Source: Sipunculus nudus (taxonomy: Eukaryota > Annelida > Sipuncula > Golfingiida > Sipunculidae). Taken from it: 64,000 bases of DNA. Where the stretch lies: the NCBI GenBank assembly GCA_026874595.1, contig CM049318.1, forward strand, positions 29,695,956-29,759,955. Direction: 5' to 3'. The notes under the pieces were generated by a model that made no database searches, was not told the origin of the DNA, and saw nothing but the letters and a program-made list of their open reading frames with translations. Made by a program: the position numbers and the translations under genes. Of the stretch, positions 11,301 through 22,872 are shown piece by piece; position 1 is the stretch's first letter; every line of letters begins with the position of its first letter.

Positions 11301-13459
11301 GGCGACATTTATATGTATTTCAACTATTTACCGTTCAGTTTAAAGCAAATCATAACATGCGCATGTCTACTATGAATATTCAAACATCGCTTGATGTCAA
11401 TCTACTAAAATATTTCTGCAATTTATATTTGGAAATAATGCGCTAAATCTCGTCCTTTTAAACTGCTCCTTATATAGACTAGAATGAATTTCACTTCCAA
11501 ACTGTGCTGTCTATGAACTTGTATTATTTACGGTATTTTTTCCATCTTGCAGCGAGGATAAAGATACGTTGACGTCGTTCCAACTTCTCAGAAAATCTGA
11601 ATCCACACTTTCCTACACAGGGTCAATATATTACTGCGTCCCTGTTTTGGCACATACAGTCTGTGAAGTTAATATCGCGCACTACCCCTTTGATAGTCAC
11701 AGATGTGATTTCTTATTCTCCACTTGGCAAAGAAGTGTTGACGACGTAAACTTGACTATCAACTCCAGCCCGGTGGGGTTAGAGAAATATGTTAACCACA
11801 GCGAATGGGACTTGGAGAGTTTTACCCACGATCTCAAACGTATGGTGTACCCTTGTTGTCCGGAAACCTTTTATCCGGAGCCGATATTTACCTTGTTGAT
11901 TCGGAGAAAGCCACTTTACGTTATCTTTCACCTTATGCTACCGCCTTTGCTTCTTGACATTATTGGAATTCTGGTGTTTCTGGTGCCACCAGATTGCGGT
12001 GAACGAGTTACTCTTTCCATCAATCTAGTGCTAGCCATGTCCGTGTTTCAGATGTTTGTAATGGAAAGCGTACCTGCCACTTCTGAGTCTTTATCCCTGG
12101 CAAGTAAGTCAAATGACCTAAATATAAAGGTATTATATGCACGTGTTATATGACCACGTTCATTGTGCGACAATACAGGGGTTTTCCATCACGACTTGAA
12201 ATATTGAACGGAATGTTGAGTTTGTTGAAAGATGGATAATATGGATACTTCGGATATTGATTAAAGGACATGAAAAATCTGTCGTCAAATTCTATTCCAT
12301 AAGATATCTGCATTAACAGAACGAACTAAAATTGTCTTCATGAACATGCTGAACGTGATATTTAATCCTATTCTAAGCCTTTGTTTATCATCTTTTTACC
12401 TATATGCTCGGAGAGTTGTTTGTAAGGATGATAATGATATTTTCTTGAGTCTGTCCTTGATCCGGTGAAACATGTACTGTTTCTGATATATCTCATTAAT
12501 ACATTTATTTATCGACAGTCATTGCTCTCCAGGTCTTTTTCTTGGTGGATCAATCTTTCTTCATGCATCTGTTACTGGGATGTCGGTCATCGTGGTATAC
12601 TTGCAGCATCAAGGGGCCAGGAATCACGGTAAACCTCCTCGTTGGCTGGACGAATTATCATGTGGCCTACTAGGGCCATGCTTTGGGCTTTCATTTAGAC
12701 CTGCACTTGCAGAACAAAAATATAAGGTATGGGAGCAAAAAAAATATAATAAAAATTCAGTATATATTGAGTATACCCGTTTAGGGCATTGGTGTAATGG
12801 CAGAGTAATTTGTTCAAATAAAGAATCTGCGTTTAGAAGTTTTTATACTGTATAAAAAAAGCCTTTCACCAACTTCCTTGTTAGGTTTAAATCTTCTTTA
12901 GTAAGATAATACCTCAGTTATTACAAAATATTATATCATTATACGTTTTAAAAATCAAAAAGGAATTTCCCATGGGATAATCTATCCTGTAATCTATCTG
13001 GCAAGGAATGATGTTGGCCTTTTCATATATATTAAGTATAACAATTTAACCATGTGTAGTATATCTGAATATATCTTATTTATATGCCATCTTTACATGT
13101 TATCGATTGCCCACACCATTCAGTCTGGGGAAAATGTGGATTCATCTAAAAGCGACAATTCCACAAAAAAGGAAGAAGCAAAATCAATGTCGTGCCAGAG
13201 AGGAGAAGATGAAATCACCAATGAGGTCGTGATGCCTTCCGGTATCCTCTCAGAAATGCCGTTGGAACTGGGAGAGCACCAGCACGACACGCAGAGAAGA
13301 ATGTCACAGAAAGTTATTTCCCATCAAGGTGAACAAGATGGCGTCTCAGAGACAGATTGGAAATATCATGCCCGGGTACTAAATCGCTTTTTCATGGTAA
13401 TTTATATTGGTGGTATTGTTATTCTATCCATTGCATTGGTTATAAAGTTGTTTATATGA
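5375..13459 (+). CDS. alpha-type nicotinic acetylcholine receptor-like subunit, copy A
   Basis: Seen: seven exons, 5375-5390, 5836-6365, 10161-10205, 11077-11186, 11553-12103, 12533-12726 and 13124-13459, joined by GT-AG introns in one frame to give 593 residues. Residues 1-22 form a signal peptide and about 24-141 a hydrophilic extension. The ligand-binding domain starts near 142. C271 and C285 are the Cys-loop pair with 13 residues between. Loop D has W199, loop B W292, and loop C Y333, the adjacent C335-C336 and Y341, which marks an alpha-type subunit. TM1 is about 355-379, TM2 385-404 (GE before it, Leu at 9', Asn at 6'), TM3 419-442 and TM4 570-592 after an MA helix beginning DWKYHARVL. 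Known: such subunits form pentameric channels in the plasma membrane, and the intermediate-ring Glu goes with cation selectivity. Inferred: the ligand is probably acetylcholine or a related amine, but the loop A Tyr is replaced by L232. The start is the only ATG in exon 1 that joins to the signal peptide. Confidence 0.9.
6366..10160 (+). other. intron 2 of gene A
   Basis: A 3.8-kb intron bounded by GTAAGT and TATTGCAG. Apart from the Harbinger-like element at 6730-7066 it aligns with intron 2 of gene B in long stretches. I see no second gene on either strand. Confidence 0.8.
6730..7066. mobile_element. Harbinger-like MITE, 337 bp
   Basis: It begins and ends with GGCC. The ends are inverted repeats containing TATGGTTCTC. 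It is flanked by TTA at 6727-6729 and 7067-7069. The matching place in gene B (23898-23906) reads 'gatttaacatt' with a single TTA and no element, so this is a clean empty site. A 3-bp TTA/TWA target and GGCC-type termini fit PIF/Harbinger. Two further members lie at 25798-26046 and 57559-60127. Confidence 0.8.
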
Positions 13460-13489
13460 AAGGATTTTCACAAAAGTGTAAACCATGTA

Positions 13490-13495
13490 AATAAA
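13490..13495 (+). terminator. AATAAA polyadenylation signal, gene A
   Basis: AATAAA lies 31 bp after the stop codon. The same place in gene B reads ATATAAACAAAGG, so the hexamer is not kept there. Confidence 0.5.
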
Positions 13496-14132
13496 GGACA
13501 CTGGAAGTGAATCGTTGTGACGATGATGACATTATTGATGATTCTTTATGCAATGATGGTTCTATGCATTACAACCATCCATCATAAAGCGATAATATTC
13601 TCACCATATGCGGTTATTTACGTGTCGCTTAAAACCCGCGAATGCACTTTATTAAAAATTGGCCATTTAATTATTGATTTAACATTCTGTCGACGGAGCA
13701 ATGGGAAAACAACATAATTCTACCGTCTAAATTTTACTTATTCCCTTCATCGGGTGAAAATGTGTTTCAAGTATTCATCGGTGTTTACCTAATTCACTGA
13801 TTCATGTAACGAAGGAAAGGCAAACCCGGTTTGCAATATTAACTTTTTAAAATGATTTTTATAAAATGAACATAGTTGATCTATGAACTTATACGTGCAT
13901 TTATTTAAGAACTGTTATTTTCATGAGTATGCTAATAGTTTATTTAAAAAATGCTAAGTCGCTAATCTGTTTTGTAATATTCCAATAGTACATGTATGAA
14001 GATTATGGACAAGAAGAGACTAGCTGAAATCCGTTAGGTAAACAATAATTTTAGATCAATTATTTCGAATGGGAAGAGAGAAGGTTAAACCTAAAATGCT
14101 TAAATACCGTTAATACCGTATACGTTAATACC

Positions 14133-14178
<46 letters not shown>

Positions 14179-14420
14179 CCTTTATTTAAATTCTAATTTG
14201 TTATACTGATACTACATGCGGCCCAAAATCTGAAACCAGTATTGCGACGAAATGGTCGACTGTTAACTAATTCTTTGAACTAACTCATATAAAGGTCTTC
14301 CGATTTAATTGGCCTTCATATTATATACAAAAGCGATTAAGGATAAAAAATGTAATAATCCCCTGATTTCGACACAGCCTTAATTTCAATATTGCGCACT
14401 TCGGGAATATCGGTAATGGG
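13496..14420. other. 3' flank of gene A and inter-unit sequence
   Basis: The first 300 bp or so align with the 3' flank of gene B, where the pogo-like element is inserted. The rest is AT-rich with an (AT)n tract at 14134-14175. No gene was seen. Confidence 0.6.
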
Positions 14421-16116
14421 CCAATGAAGAACCGATTAGATTTTTGTGTGAGTCCAGCTCATGATCCGGGTCCCGGAAGGGCCTTAAAAGTAAATGCAAG
14501 CCTTTGTTTAGGACCTTGTGCACAGTTGTATGAAAACACCCCCTTGTGGAGTACCCCACATAAAGAACAGTCCGCATGCCGCAGGCTTGCATTCATTAGA
14601 ATGCATATTTCCATTCGTATATAATTATAACTAATAACATGCATAATTTTAGGGTGAACAATGTGAATGAAAGCAACCGATTAATCTCCCATGAGTATGA
14701 TCAGTTACGTTCAAAGCCTCTGGTAATTAATTGATAAATCTGCTCACACGAAAAGGCTACCTTAACTATTATGTAACAGTTTTGCTTAGTTTGCTATAAA
14801 ACCATATCCCACTATGACTGCTGATGAATAGTAAGACTTGTTCATAAATTGGTCAAACAAGGGTTCAAGACAAGCTGTCTCCATGCTATTGGAAGGGGTG
14901 TTCAGGCGGTTGGCATCGAGTGGGCGTGGTTGCTGCAGCTTTGCTGACTATATCAGCTTCTCGTCTGGCTCCGGGAAGAACTGACCTGCAGCTAAAATGT
15001 TCTCAGACATTTCTTTTTAACAGGACTTCGTGTGGCATCTACAACGTTATAGCTCTAATTTTCCACACTCTTCACTCCTGTCAAAATTACTCCTAAAATT
15101 GGTCAAAATACACTTTAAAACCCATATCTATACACGTTTGCGTTGCCAAAGGAGCTGGCTTGCCATGGCTTTGACCAATTTAACAAGTGCAGCCCTGGCT
15201 CCCTATCTTCCCCCCCCCCACACAGTTTTTCTGAGATTCCTACCCTCAGAAAAAGGAACAAGAATCGTAAACAGCGCCAAACTGTCTGCATGCTGGTGGG
15301 AGGGGTGTTCAGACCATTGATATCGAGTTGGCGTGGTTGCTGCTGCACTGCTTGCTGCTTCGCTCCTCTGGCACTAGGGTTGGGCTGGTTTGTATGGACG
15401 TCAATTCTGGGGGAAGGGGGGTATTTTGAGCATATATCCCCATTTTCCAGCAATGGGTCAATGTTATCATCCCTTGCTATTAAGAGAATAATATTATATA
15501 TAAGAAATGAAATATATTAATAATTACAGTTACACTTCCGTGTTTACTATGAAACATTATTCATCTAAACCTGGGTTAGAAATAACCTGTACTGGAGACA
15601 TTATACCTGATATTTAATTGTAATTTATTTGAAATGTATCATACAGACAATAAAATGTTTGTATATATATGTGTGTGTGTGCGCGTTTATAAAACGTCTC
15701 AACTTTGATTACCCTCCCACGCCTGCGAACTTTCCCCTGGCTTATAGCTGGAATATTCTAAGTTGAAATGTTTTTTTTAGCCGTGTCTTGTTTGGCATCC
15801 TCAACAATATAAGTCACTCCTATCTTTCAAAGTTACTCCTAAAATATGTCAAAATAACTTTAAAAATATATTTATCTAACTTTTCATTGCTGAGGCAGCT
15901 GGTTGGGCAAGGCTTTGGCAGAGTCAACAAATGAAATGTGGTCGCCATATTCTCCCTTTACCCTGTTTATAAGCGATTTCCGAGGTGATGTAACATTAAA
16001 GGAGTTATTATCCCTTTTTTTAATTTTTAGACAACTGACATGAATCACTAGTCTCTGCGACAGGTGTCGTTTGTTATAACGATATAAAATCTTATTTATT
16101 TGAATGAAGTGCGTTT

Positions 16117-18257
16117 TATTACGCCCCCGCCACAAAGTGGCCGGGGCATATAGTTTTATCCATGTCCGTCCTTTCGTCCTTCCGTCATTCCGAAATCAAA
16201 TAGTTGTACGGACTTTTTTTCGCAATGCCTGCAGATATTGGCCTGATTTTCGGTGTGTGGGCAGTTAATGACCAGTTACAGATCGAGTTCGCTATTTGTC
16301 CTGGTTGACCTACTTTTGACTGTTTTACGGCTCCTAAACATAGAAAATTTTATGAAAAATAGAAAATTTCATGAAAAATACACATGTAAGGACTTTTTTC
16401 GCAATGCCTGCAGATATTAGCCTGATTTTTTGGGTGTGGGCAGATAATGACCAGGTACAGATCGAGTTAGCGATTTGTCCTGGTTTACCTACTTTTGACC
16501 GTTTAACGTCTCCTTAACATAGAAAATTTCATGAAAAATAGAAATTTTCATGACAAATACGGATGTACGTATTTTTTTGCAATGCCTGCAGATATTGGCC
16601 TGATTTTTGGTGTGTGGGCAGATATTGACCAGTTACAGATCAAGGTTGCGTTTTTTCCCAGTTGACCTACTTTTGGCCGTTTTTACGGCTCCTGAACATA
16701 GAAAATTTAATGAAAAATATAAGTTTTCATGACAAATACACATGTACGGACTTTTTTTTCGCAGTGCCTGCAGATATTGGCCTGATATTTGGTGTGTTGG
16801 CAGATAATGACCAGTTACAGATCGAGTTCACTTTTGTCCCAGTTGACCTACTTTTGATAGTTTGACGGTGCCCTAACATGGAAAATTTCATAAAAAAAAG
16901 AAATTTTCATGACAAGTGCACATGTGCGGACTTTTCTTTCGCAAAGCCTGCAGATACGGGCCTGATTTTGTGGTATGTGGGCAGATAATGACCAGTTACA
17001 GATCATGTTCTTGTTTTGTCCTAGTTGACCTACTTTTGACCTTTTAGCTGCTCCTGAACATAGAAAGTTTCAGGAAAAATAGAAATTTTCATAACAAATG
17101 CACATGTATACGGATGTATTTTTCTCGAAATGCCTGCAGATACCGCCCTGATTTTTTATTTGTGGGCAGATAATGACCAGTTACAGATCAAGTTCGCTTT
17201 TCGTCCCGGTTGACCTACTTTTAATTGTTTTACGGCTCCTAAACATAGAAAATTTCATAAAAAATAAATTTCATGACAAATATACATGTACAGCCGTTTT
17301 TAGCCTTGTCTGTTAACTTTTACCTTGTGAGCGGGATATCTCTAACAGGATTCACCGTTGGAATTTTATTTCATCAGTGAAGATGTATATCAATAAAATC
17401 TTGGTCAAGTTCGAAGATGGGTGACCTTTACCCATTTTTCTACATCTTAGAGCTGATTGTAGAAAAACACTCAGAAGCTTATATCTCAGGAACCATTTTG
17501 TGGATTTTCACAAAACTTACTATGATCATTTGGAATGATGGTCTGTGCGTGCTGCACAATTTTGGTAGCACCACCTACATCTTTAATGAATTTTTATCGG
17601 ATTTTTTTTATTTTGGCCTTTTGTGCATGATATCTCTAAAGGTATTCAACACAGGAACTTCATTTCTTCTGTGCTATTGCATTATATTTACAAAATCTTT
17701 GTCAAGTTCAAAGATGGGTGATCTTGACCTACTTTTCAATGTCACAGAGCCTTGTATAGAAAAAACTTAGGAGCTTATTTCTCAGGAAGCATTTGCTGGA
17801 ATTGTTATGAAACATGGTACATACCTCTCCAATTTAAATTTATAACTGATTATCAGCTTTTGCTAATATTTTAGTTTCGCAACGCAACGCTTACAGATAC
17901 TGGCCTAATGTTTGGTCTGTGGGCGCACAATGACCACTTACAGATCAAGTTCGCGTTTCGTCCCAGTTGACCTAATTTTTACCATATGACAGATCCTGAA
18001 CATAGAAAATTTCATGAAATACAGAAATTTTTATAAAAAGTACACATGTATTGATTTTTTTTTTCGCAATGCCTGCAGATACTGGCCTGATTTTTCGTGT
18101 GTTGCTTGTTAATGACCCGTTACAGATCGAGTTTGCATTTTGCCCTTGTTGACCTACTTTTGACCATACGACACCTCCTGAACTTAAATTACAAAATTTA
18201 ACAAATGTTTCTAATTTGCCCCAGGCAGGGGCATTTGTGTCGTTCCGACACATCTAG
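16117..18257 (+). mobile_element. HINE/pearl-like (Helentron-related) non-autonomous element
   Basis: The left end has a near-palindrome (16124-16146, CCCCGCCAC...GTGGCCGGGG). The right end has GCCCC...GGGGC followed by the hairpin TGTGTCGTTCCGACACA (18236-18252) and CTAG. Between them lie six contiguous units of about 180 bp, two decayed units (near 17880 and 18065) and two copies of another roughly 295-bp unit (near 17335 and 17629). A palindromic left end, tandem-repeat core and 3' hairpin match the bivalve pearl/CvA elements, which are related to Helentrons. It is missing from unit A. Confidence 0.65.
16190..17290 (+). repeat. six tandem units of about 180 bp
   Basis: The phrase GCAATGCCTGCAGATATTGG or a close match recurs at 16222, 16401, 16579, 16761, 16941 and about 17125. 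Each is followed by a 'gaccagttacagatc' block and two 'gaaaattt' blocks. Confidence 0.9.
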
Positions 18258-19600
18258 TTATCTTATAAAAGTATCCTCAAAGTAGGCTTCAAGTATCCTC
18301 CTGTGATGCACTAATTTAAAAATATTACAATATGAATATTCATATTTTGTTGTCATTGTGGTCTTGTATCGGAGAATGACATTCCTACAAACAGGCGCGC
18401 GGGACAGGACAGGGGGGTTTGTTTAGATCCAGTTGTGACTCTGTGTTATATACATAGCCAGAGGTCCCTGCCTCCATTCAACTAGCAGACCGAGTGCATG
18501 CAAAATGTCGTGACCCGGTGAGTTGAGTGCCTGCCCTGGTGAGCAGACCACTGGTTACACACACGTTACAGCCTGATGCATGTTTTACCTTGCAGCTTGA
18601 TGAGCCAGGAAGCTGGCAATACTGATTTAACATATGCACACTGCTGGTTAGAACAATCCCACTTGGGCAGGCACCCAACACACGGAGGCACAACAGTTGC
18701 TGCGCAGTCCGTTGAAGGTGGTAAAATGAAGGCAGTGGCCTATACACTACATTTGCACGACTTTATCAACTTGTTTGTTTTTTAAATTAAATATATGCCA
18801 GACACCGAAAGGAATCACACCTTTAAAATACTCTTAACTCATTTTTAGCGGACTGCAATTAATACGAATGCTGTCTCTGGCAAAAACGTAGCTGTTTCTG
18901 TTTTGCCTATATAAAATCCACAAAGCACCTGAAGTTTGGGCTTCTTTTAGATAATTTTCAATTTAAATTCTCATATTAATTTTTTACCTTATAATATGTA
19001 GTTTCTACAGACAAACAAAGCCAAGAATATCAGGGCTTGTGTAAGACATGTCTTACCATCCTGATCCGATTGCAGTGAATCCAAGATTACCCCTATAAGC
19101 AGTCCCAAATAACCACAAGGCCAGCATGTCTTTGATTGGCCACATATTTAAAAATACTTGATTGATACCATCATTTTTTAGATTATGCTAAACATAAACG
19201 TATTAAAGGCCTCCTGGCATAAAGGCTAGAACCTACCAGAGCAGGTCAAACCATTCACTGGTCTCCATATCCCATGCAAACATATATATATATACATATA
19301 ATATGACCACATGATCTGACGTTTGGTGCGAGTCTTCGCCAACAGATGTCGCAAGTGAGATGAAAACGGCATATATCCCGTACAATATTTTTTTGCGTTA
19401 TATCTATTGATCTGTTCTGAAGCACATTGCATCTTACAGTTTGTAACGTTATTGTCAGGAGCCATTAAAGACACACGCACACACACACATATATCTTAGA
19501 CCTCGTTATATTGCACACAAAATAATATTTATCAAAGGCAAACTGAAAATTGGAAGTCGTATCGAATGAAAAAGATTTAAAAAGTGTAAAGTAATAACTA
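18258..19600. other. upstream region of gene B without a recognised gene
   Basis: 18795-18830, 19320-19350 and 19530-19590 align with 4580-4850 of unit A (for example 'gccaacagatgtcgcaagtg'). The rest, including 18360-18780, has no counterpart that I can recognise. No coding signal was found. Confidence 0.5.
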
Positions 19601-19605
19601 ACAGT

Positions 19606-20250
19606 TGTAACTGTGTCCTCTTCGCCAACGAGACAAAAAAAACCTACATAGGAATTACAGAAAATTCATTAAAATCACGCTACGCCAACCACAAATCTTC
19701 CTTTAAGAACAAATCAAAGGAATTCAATACTAAACTTATCAAATATATCTGGCAACTAAAAGACAAACACGAAACTACAATAAAACATGGAAAATACTCA
19801 AACAGGCAAGGCTTATAATAAGGCCACAAGCAGGTGCATCCTTTGCCTATGGGAAAATACTACATCATTTGTAACCCGAATCTGGCCACCCCCGACAAAC
19901 GAACTGGCCACCGCCTGTGGAAATGCAAGCAGACTCCTGCTGAAAAACTTAGTAACATATAGTATAGACCATCCTTCCATATCTTTCCAACTTTCTTTTC
20001 TTCATTACGGCCGCACGAGGTTAAGTTTATCCGCAGGAAGCCATGGATCAGCCTCGAAATTTGGTGGATTAAATGCTCTCCCACTCTGGGACTTTTGCAT
20101 GGCTTACCCCTGTTGATTACTTAGAGCCCCCGTTCCCCCTCCCAAGTCTTTTGGCAATGCGATCCTCACCTACCGTTACAATCGACATCTTGATATTCCC
20201 CCCTTATAATAATAATAATATCAATAAGAGTAATAATTATAATCGCCGCT
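19606..20250 (+). mobile_element. 5'-truncated Penelope-like element, GIY-YIG fragment
   Basis: Frames in this stretch read CVLFANETKKTYIGITENS and then RYANHKSSFKN, KYIWQLKDK and RCILCLWE. This is the GIY-YIG endonuclease and downstream region of Penelope-like retroelements. At least two frameshifts separate the pieces and the reverse transcriptase part is gone, so it is a dead 3' fragment. The 3' part ends in TAA-rich sequence near 20210-20250. It inserted between blocks that are adjacent in unit A. Confidence 0.75.
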
Positions 20251-21555
20251 GACACAGCTTTGTTCCTTTAAACAGGAACCATTCCTTCAAGTTAAAGCTG
20301 GTCGGGGAGATGCCCTTGGTAAAACACCCCCTGACACACCTGGACACCGACAACTATTGTACAAAAACGACATGTGTTTTTGGTCCCTAATCCATGGACC
20401 GCGCCTTTCCAGAGCGAAGCATTGTAATCGGAATCTTGTTTAATCCACCTAACGGTTGAACGCACCTTGTACTTTGTCGTTAAGTAAAAAAAAAAAAAAA
20501 AAAGCAGCACACGAACCGGCTAACCTGTAACCATCACGTTACCAAGCATTGCCAACACAACATTAAACTTCTTTAATATGCACCGTTATGAACCATACCA
20601 TCTCAATCAGGCTTTACTGATGAGTGCAACACGTTGCACAAAATTACGTAGTAGTAAAAATGTCTGACAAAATGTTATTCCTCTATTTGTATAATTATAT
20701 ATACATGTATATCACAGAGCTAGTGTTGAGCGTCCAATACAGTTATCAATATATATTGAGCACTCCTACTGTTACTGTTTGTGTGTATCTCCATGTCGTA
20801 TCTGCGCAAGGGGACCGTGTCATTCACTTTTAATTATCGACACACGTTATCGGCAGATTAAGACTACATGAGTTATGTTATGTAAATTAGGATCAAAGGT
20901 GAAATAATATAGGGTTACGACGGTGTAAACTGCGAAGTTTGCCAGATTCCGTCACGTCAGCTGAATTGTGCACGATTTGTTTTGTCACTATTCCCTTTTT
21001 GACAGGTATGTGTTACTTTCATATTAAGTTTATTCAGACATGCATGTGCAAGAGCGATAGAATGATATCCTTGTATAATATACGGGTTAGCGAATATATG
21101 ACCTTTAGGGAGATTGTACATCTAGTCGCAATCAGGGATAATATTCACGGTAAAGTTAAGGAATGACATGCAGTGGCGGTAACATTTTGTATTTATATTG
21201 TTGCGCAACTAACGATGTGATTAGTTGCTGTATATTTTATGCTATACAACCTCGTTTATACAGCGATGCAGTCAGCATACATTTCAGTCCAATATATGAT
21301 TTTATCACTGAAGTGTATGACTAGTCACCGTTATTCTTGTGTATTAACCATTCTGTAAAATTGTTGTCTAAAGCTTTTAGACGTGATGCATTTCGTTAAT
21401 ATTTAGCAGTTTGCCATATCATATTGTCACTTTTTTATCTTTGACAGAATAAATTGTGGTCGGCAATACTGCGTTCCGTCTCTTGGAGCCCGCCCAACCC
21501 TAACAATTTCCACAGGTGGTGCCGCTTCAGATAGACAATAGCGCCACCGGTGACA

Positions 21556-21622
<67 letters not shown>

Positions 21623-21820
21623 TTGAACATGGAGATGGTATAACGCCAGATGATATAACTGTGCTTACCCTTTGGCAATCATCAGACACCTGCTCAATAG
21701 GAGTTGTACTTATTCTTCTATGCACAGAAAACATTGTCCAGAGTTGCGTTTCATTGTGTTGGAATGCTTGAGCATTCCCAGGTTATGATATGTTCTTTTT
21801 GTAAGCCCCATATGTATTTT
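20250..21820. other. insert region without a recognised gene
   Basis: No counterpart in unit A. It holds a long A run near 20485, two GGTGGYGCCACC-like motifs (21511-21552) and a 60-bp (AT)n tract (21560-21619). Open frames across the AT tract are repeat artefacts. Confidence 0.5.
21560..21619. repeat. (AT)n microsatellite
   Basis: About 60 bp of uninterrupted AT repeats. Confidence 0.95.
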
Positions 21821-22215
21821 GATTGTTCAGATTCCTTTTTCATATCGTTCGTTGCGGAATGACTTTTTGTGGTTATTGTGTCTGGTTTTGAAAGGCCCAC
21901 TAGCTAGGTGGACGTAACAAGTGATTTTTTGGTCGGTGGTCACGTTAGCTCTGTGAACGAGGCAGTTTCCGTCAAGTGGGCAATTGTTTTTCTCCCTACA
22001 GTTGCATGTTTTGGTTGGAGCTTTACTGCTTTTTGCCAAGGTTCTTTTGTTATGATGTGTCTCATGTTTCTCATGCAACTATAACTTATTTTTATAGTAT
22101 TTCTATTGAATATTTTGTGCAGTCTCTGGATTTTGGGGAAGTGCTTGTTGATTGGCTTCAAGAAGTGTGCTCCGATGTTAGTCCTGACGTTGCCATGGGT
22201 AAGACACACTGACAT
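21820..22215 (-). mobile_element. Penelope-like element fragment, minus strand
   Basis: Two overlapping minus-strand frames read [19 protein letters not shown] and then KISYSC, and [15 protein letters not shown] followed by GPFKTRHNNHKKSFRNERY. These are the zinc-like CxC/NNCPLxGxC linker and the start of the GIY-YIG domain. A frameshift lies near 22060. It has the opposite orientation to the fragment at 19606 and is not its continuation. Confidence 0.72.
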
Positions 22216-22295
22216 GTTTTACATGTAGTATATAGCTCTACGTCAATCGTATAGAGCACTTTACCGCTTCTACTTGGTCTATCATGATAATATAT

Positions 22296-22332
<37 letters not shown>

Positions 22333-22552
22333 TGATTTAATACATTATATCGTGTCTGTACGTGTCAGATTTAGAGGATGGCCATTCTGATTCCGCTTCT
22401 GAATGTGGTTATTTAACAACGTTCAACAGATATGTACAAGTGTGCAGTCCTACCAAATGGTTCTTTTACTGCAGAAAATATATCGCATATTGACCATATA
22501 GACCCAGCTGAGCTGAACCTGTTCCCGGAGAGAAAGGCTGATCGATCCACGC

Positions 22553-22564
22553 TTCTATATATAT
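22553..22564 (+). promoter_or_regulatory. candidate TATA-like element, gene B
   Basis: TTCTATATATAT sits at the equivalent position to the gene A element, about 58-69 bp before the start codon. The flanking sequence (GTTCCCGGAGAGAAA upstream, 'attgtgga' downstream) is shared between the copies. Confidence 0.4.
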
Positions 22565-22621
22565 TGTGGACTTAGACCTGGTTTCTTTAAAGCGCGAACT
22601 GAGCCCCACCTACGAGTTAAC

Positions 22622-22802
22622 ATGTCGGTTACATCAGGTATGTGCTTTGAACATGGAGTAAATGTTGTTTTCTTAAAGAAGGATTTTGTTAATAAATGGA
22701 TTTTATAAAAGGTCAGAAAGGAATAAATATTTTAATTTTTGTAATTAATATGTATTTCAACTGAATTACTCATTGTTATTTTTTTATACAAAAGATATTA
22801 TG

Positions 22803-22872
<70 letters not shown>

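Larger units (their letters stand above)
2940..13860 (+). repeat. tandem segmental duplication, unit A
   Basis: Paralogous to about 14420-33370 in direct orientation. Matching blocks run in order: the 'atgatccgggtcccggaagg' stretch (2982 and 14460), the 3230-3470 block (14620-14870), promoter and first exon (5150-5400 and 22390-22640), all seven exons, and introns. Similarity fades in the 3' flank near 13800 (about 33370 in the other unit). This is the shorter unit, and apart from a Harbinger-like element, a hAT-like element and microsatellites it has fewer insertions. The edges are approximate. Confidence 0.8.

Noticed and set aside
13517-13717. Open frame after the stop of gene A
   Set aside because: It lies in the 3' flank, and the matching sequence in gene B is interrupted by an insertion and does not keep the frame.
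21550-21771. Open frames reading YIYIYI across AT tracts (also at 4567, 26345, 29372, 29642, 41260)
   Set aside because: They are translations of (AT)n microsatellites, with no coding signal beyond the repeat.
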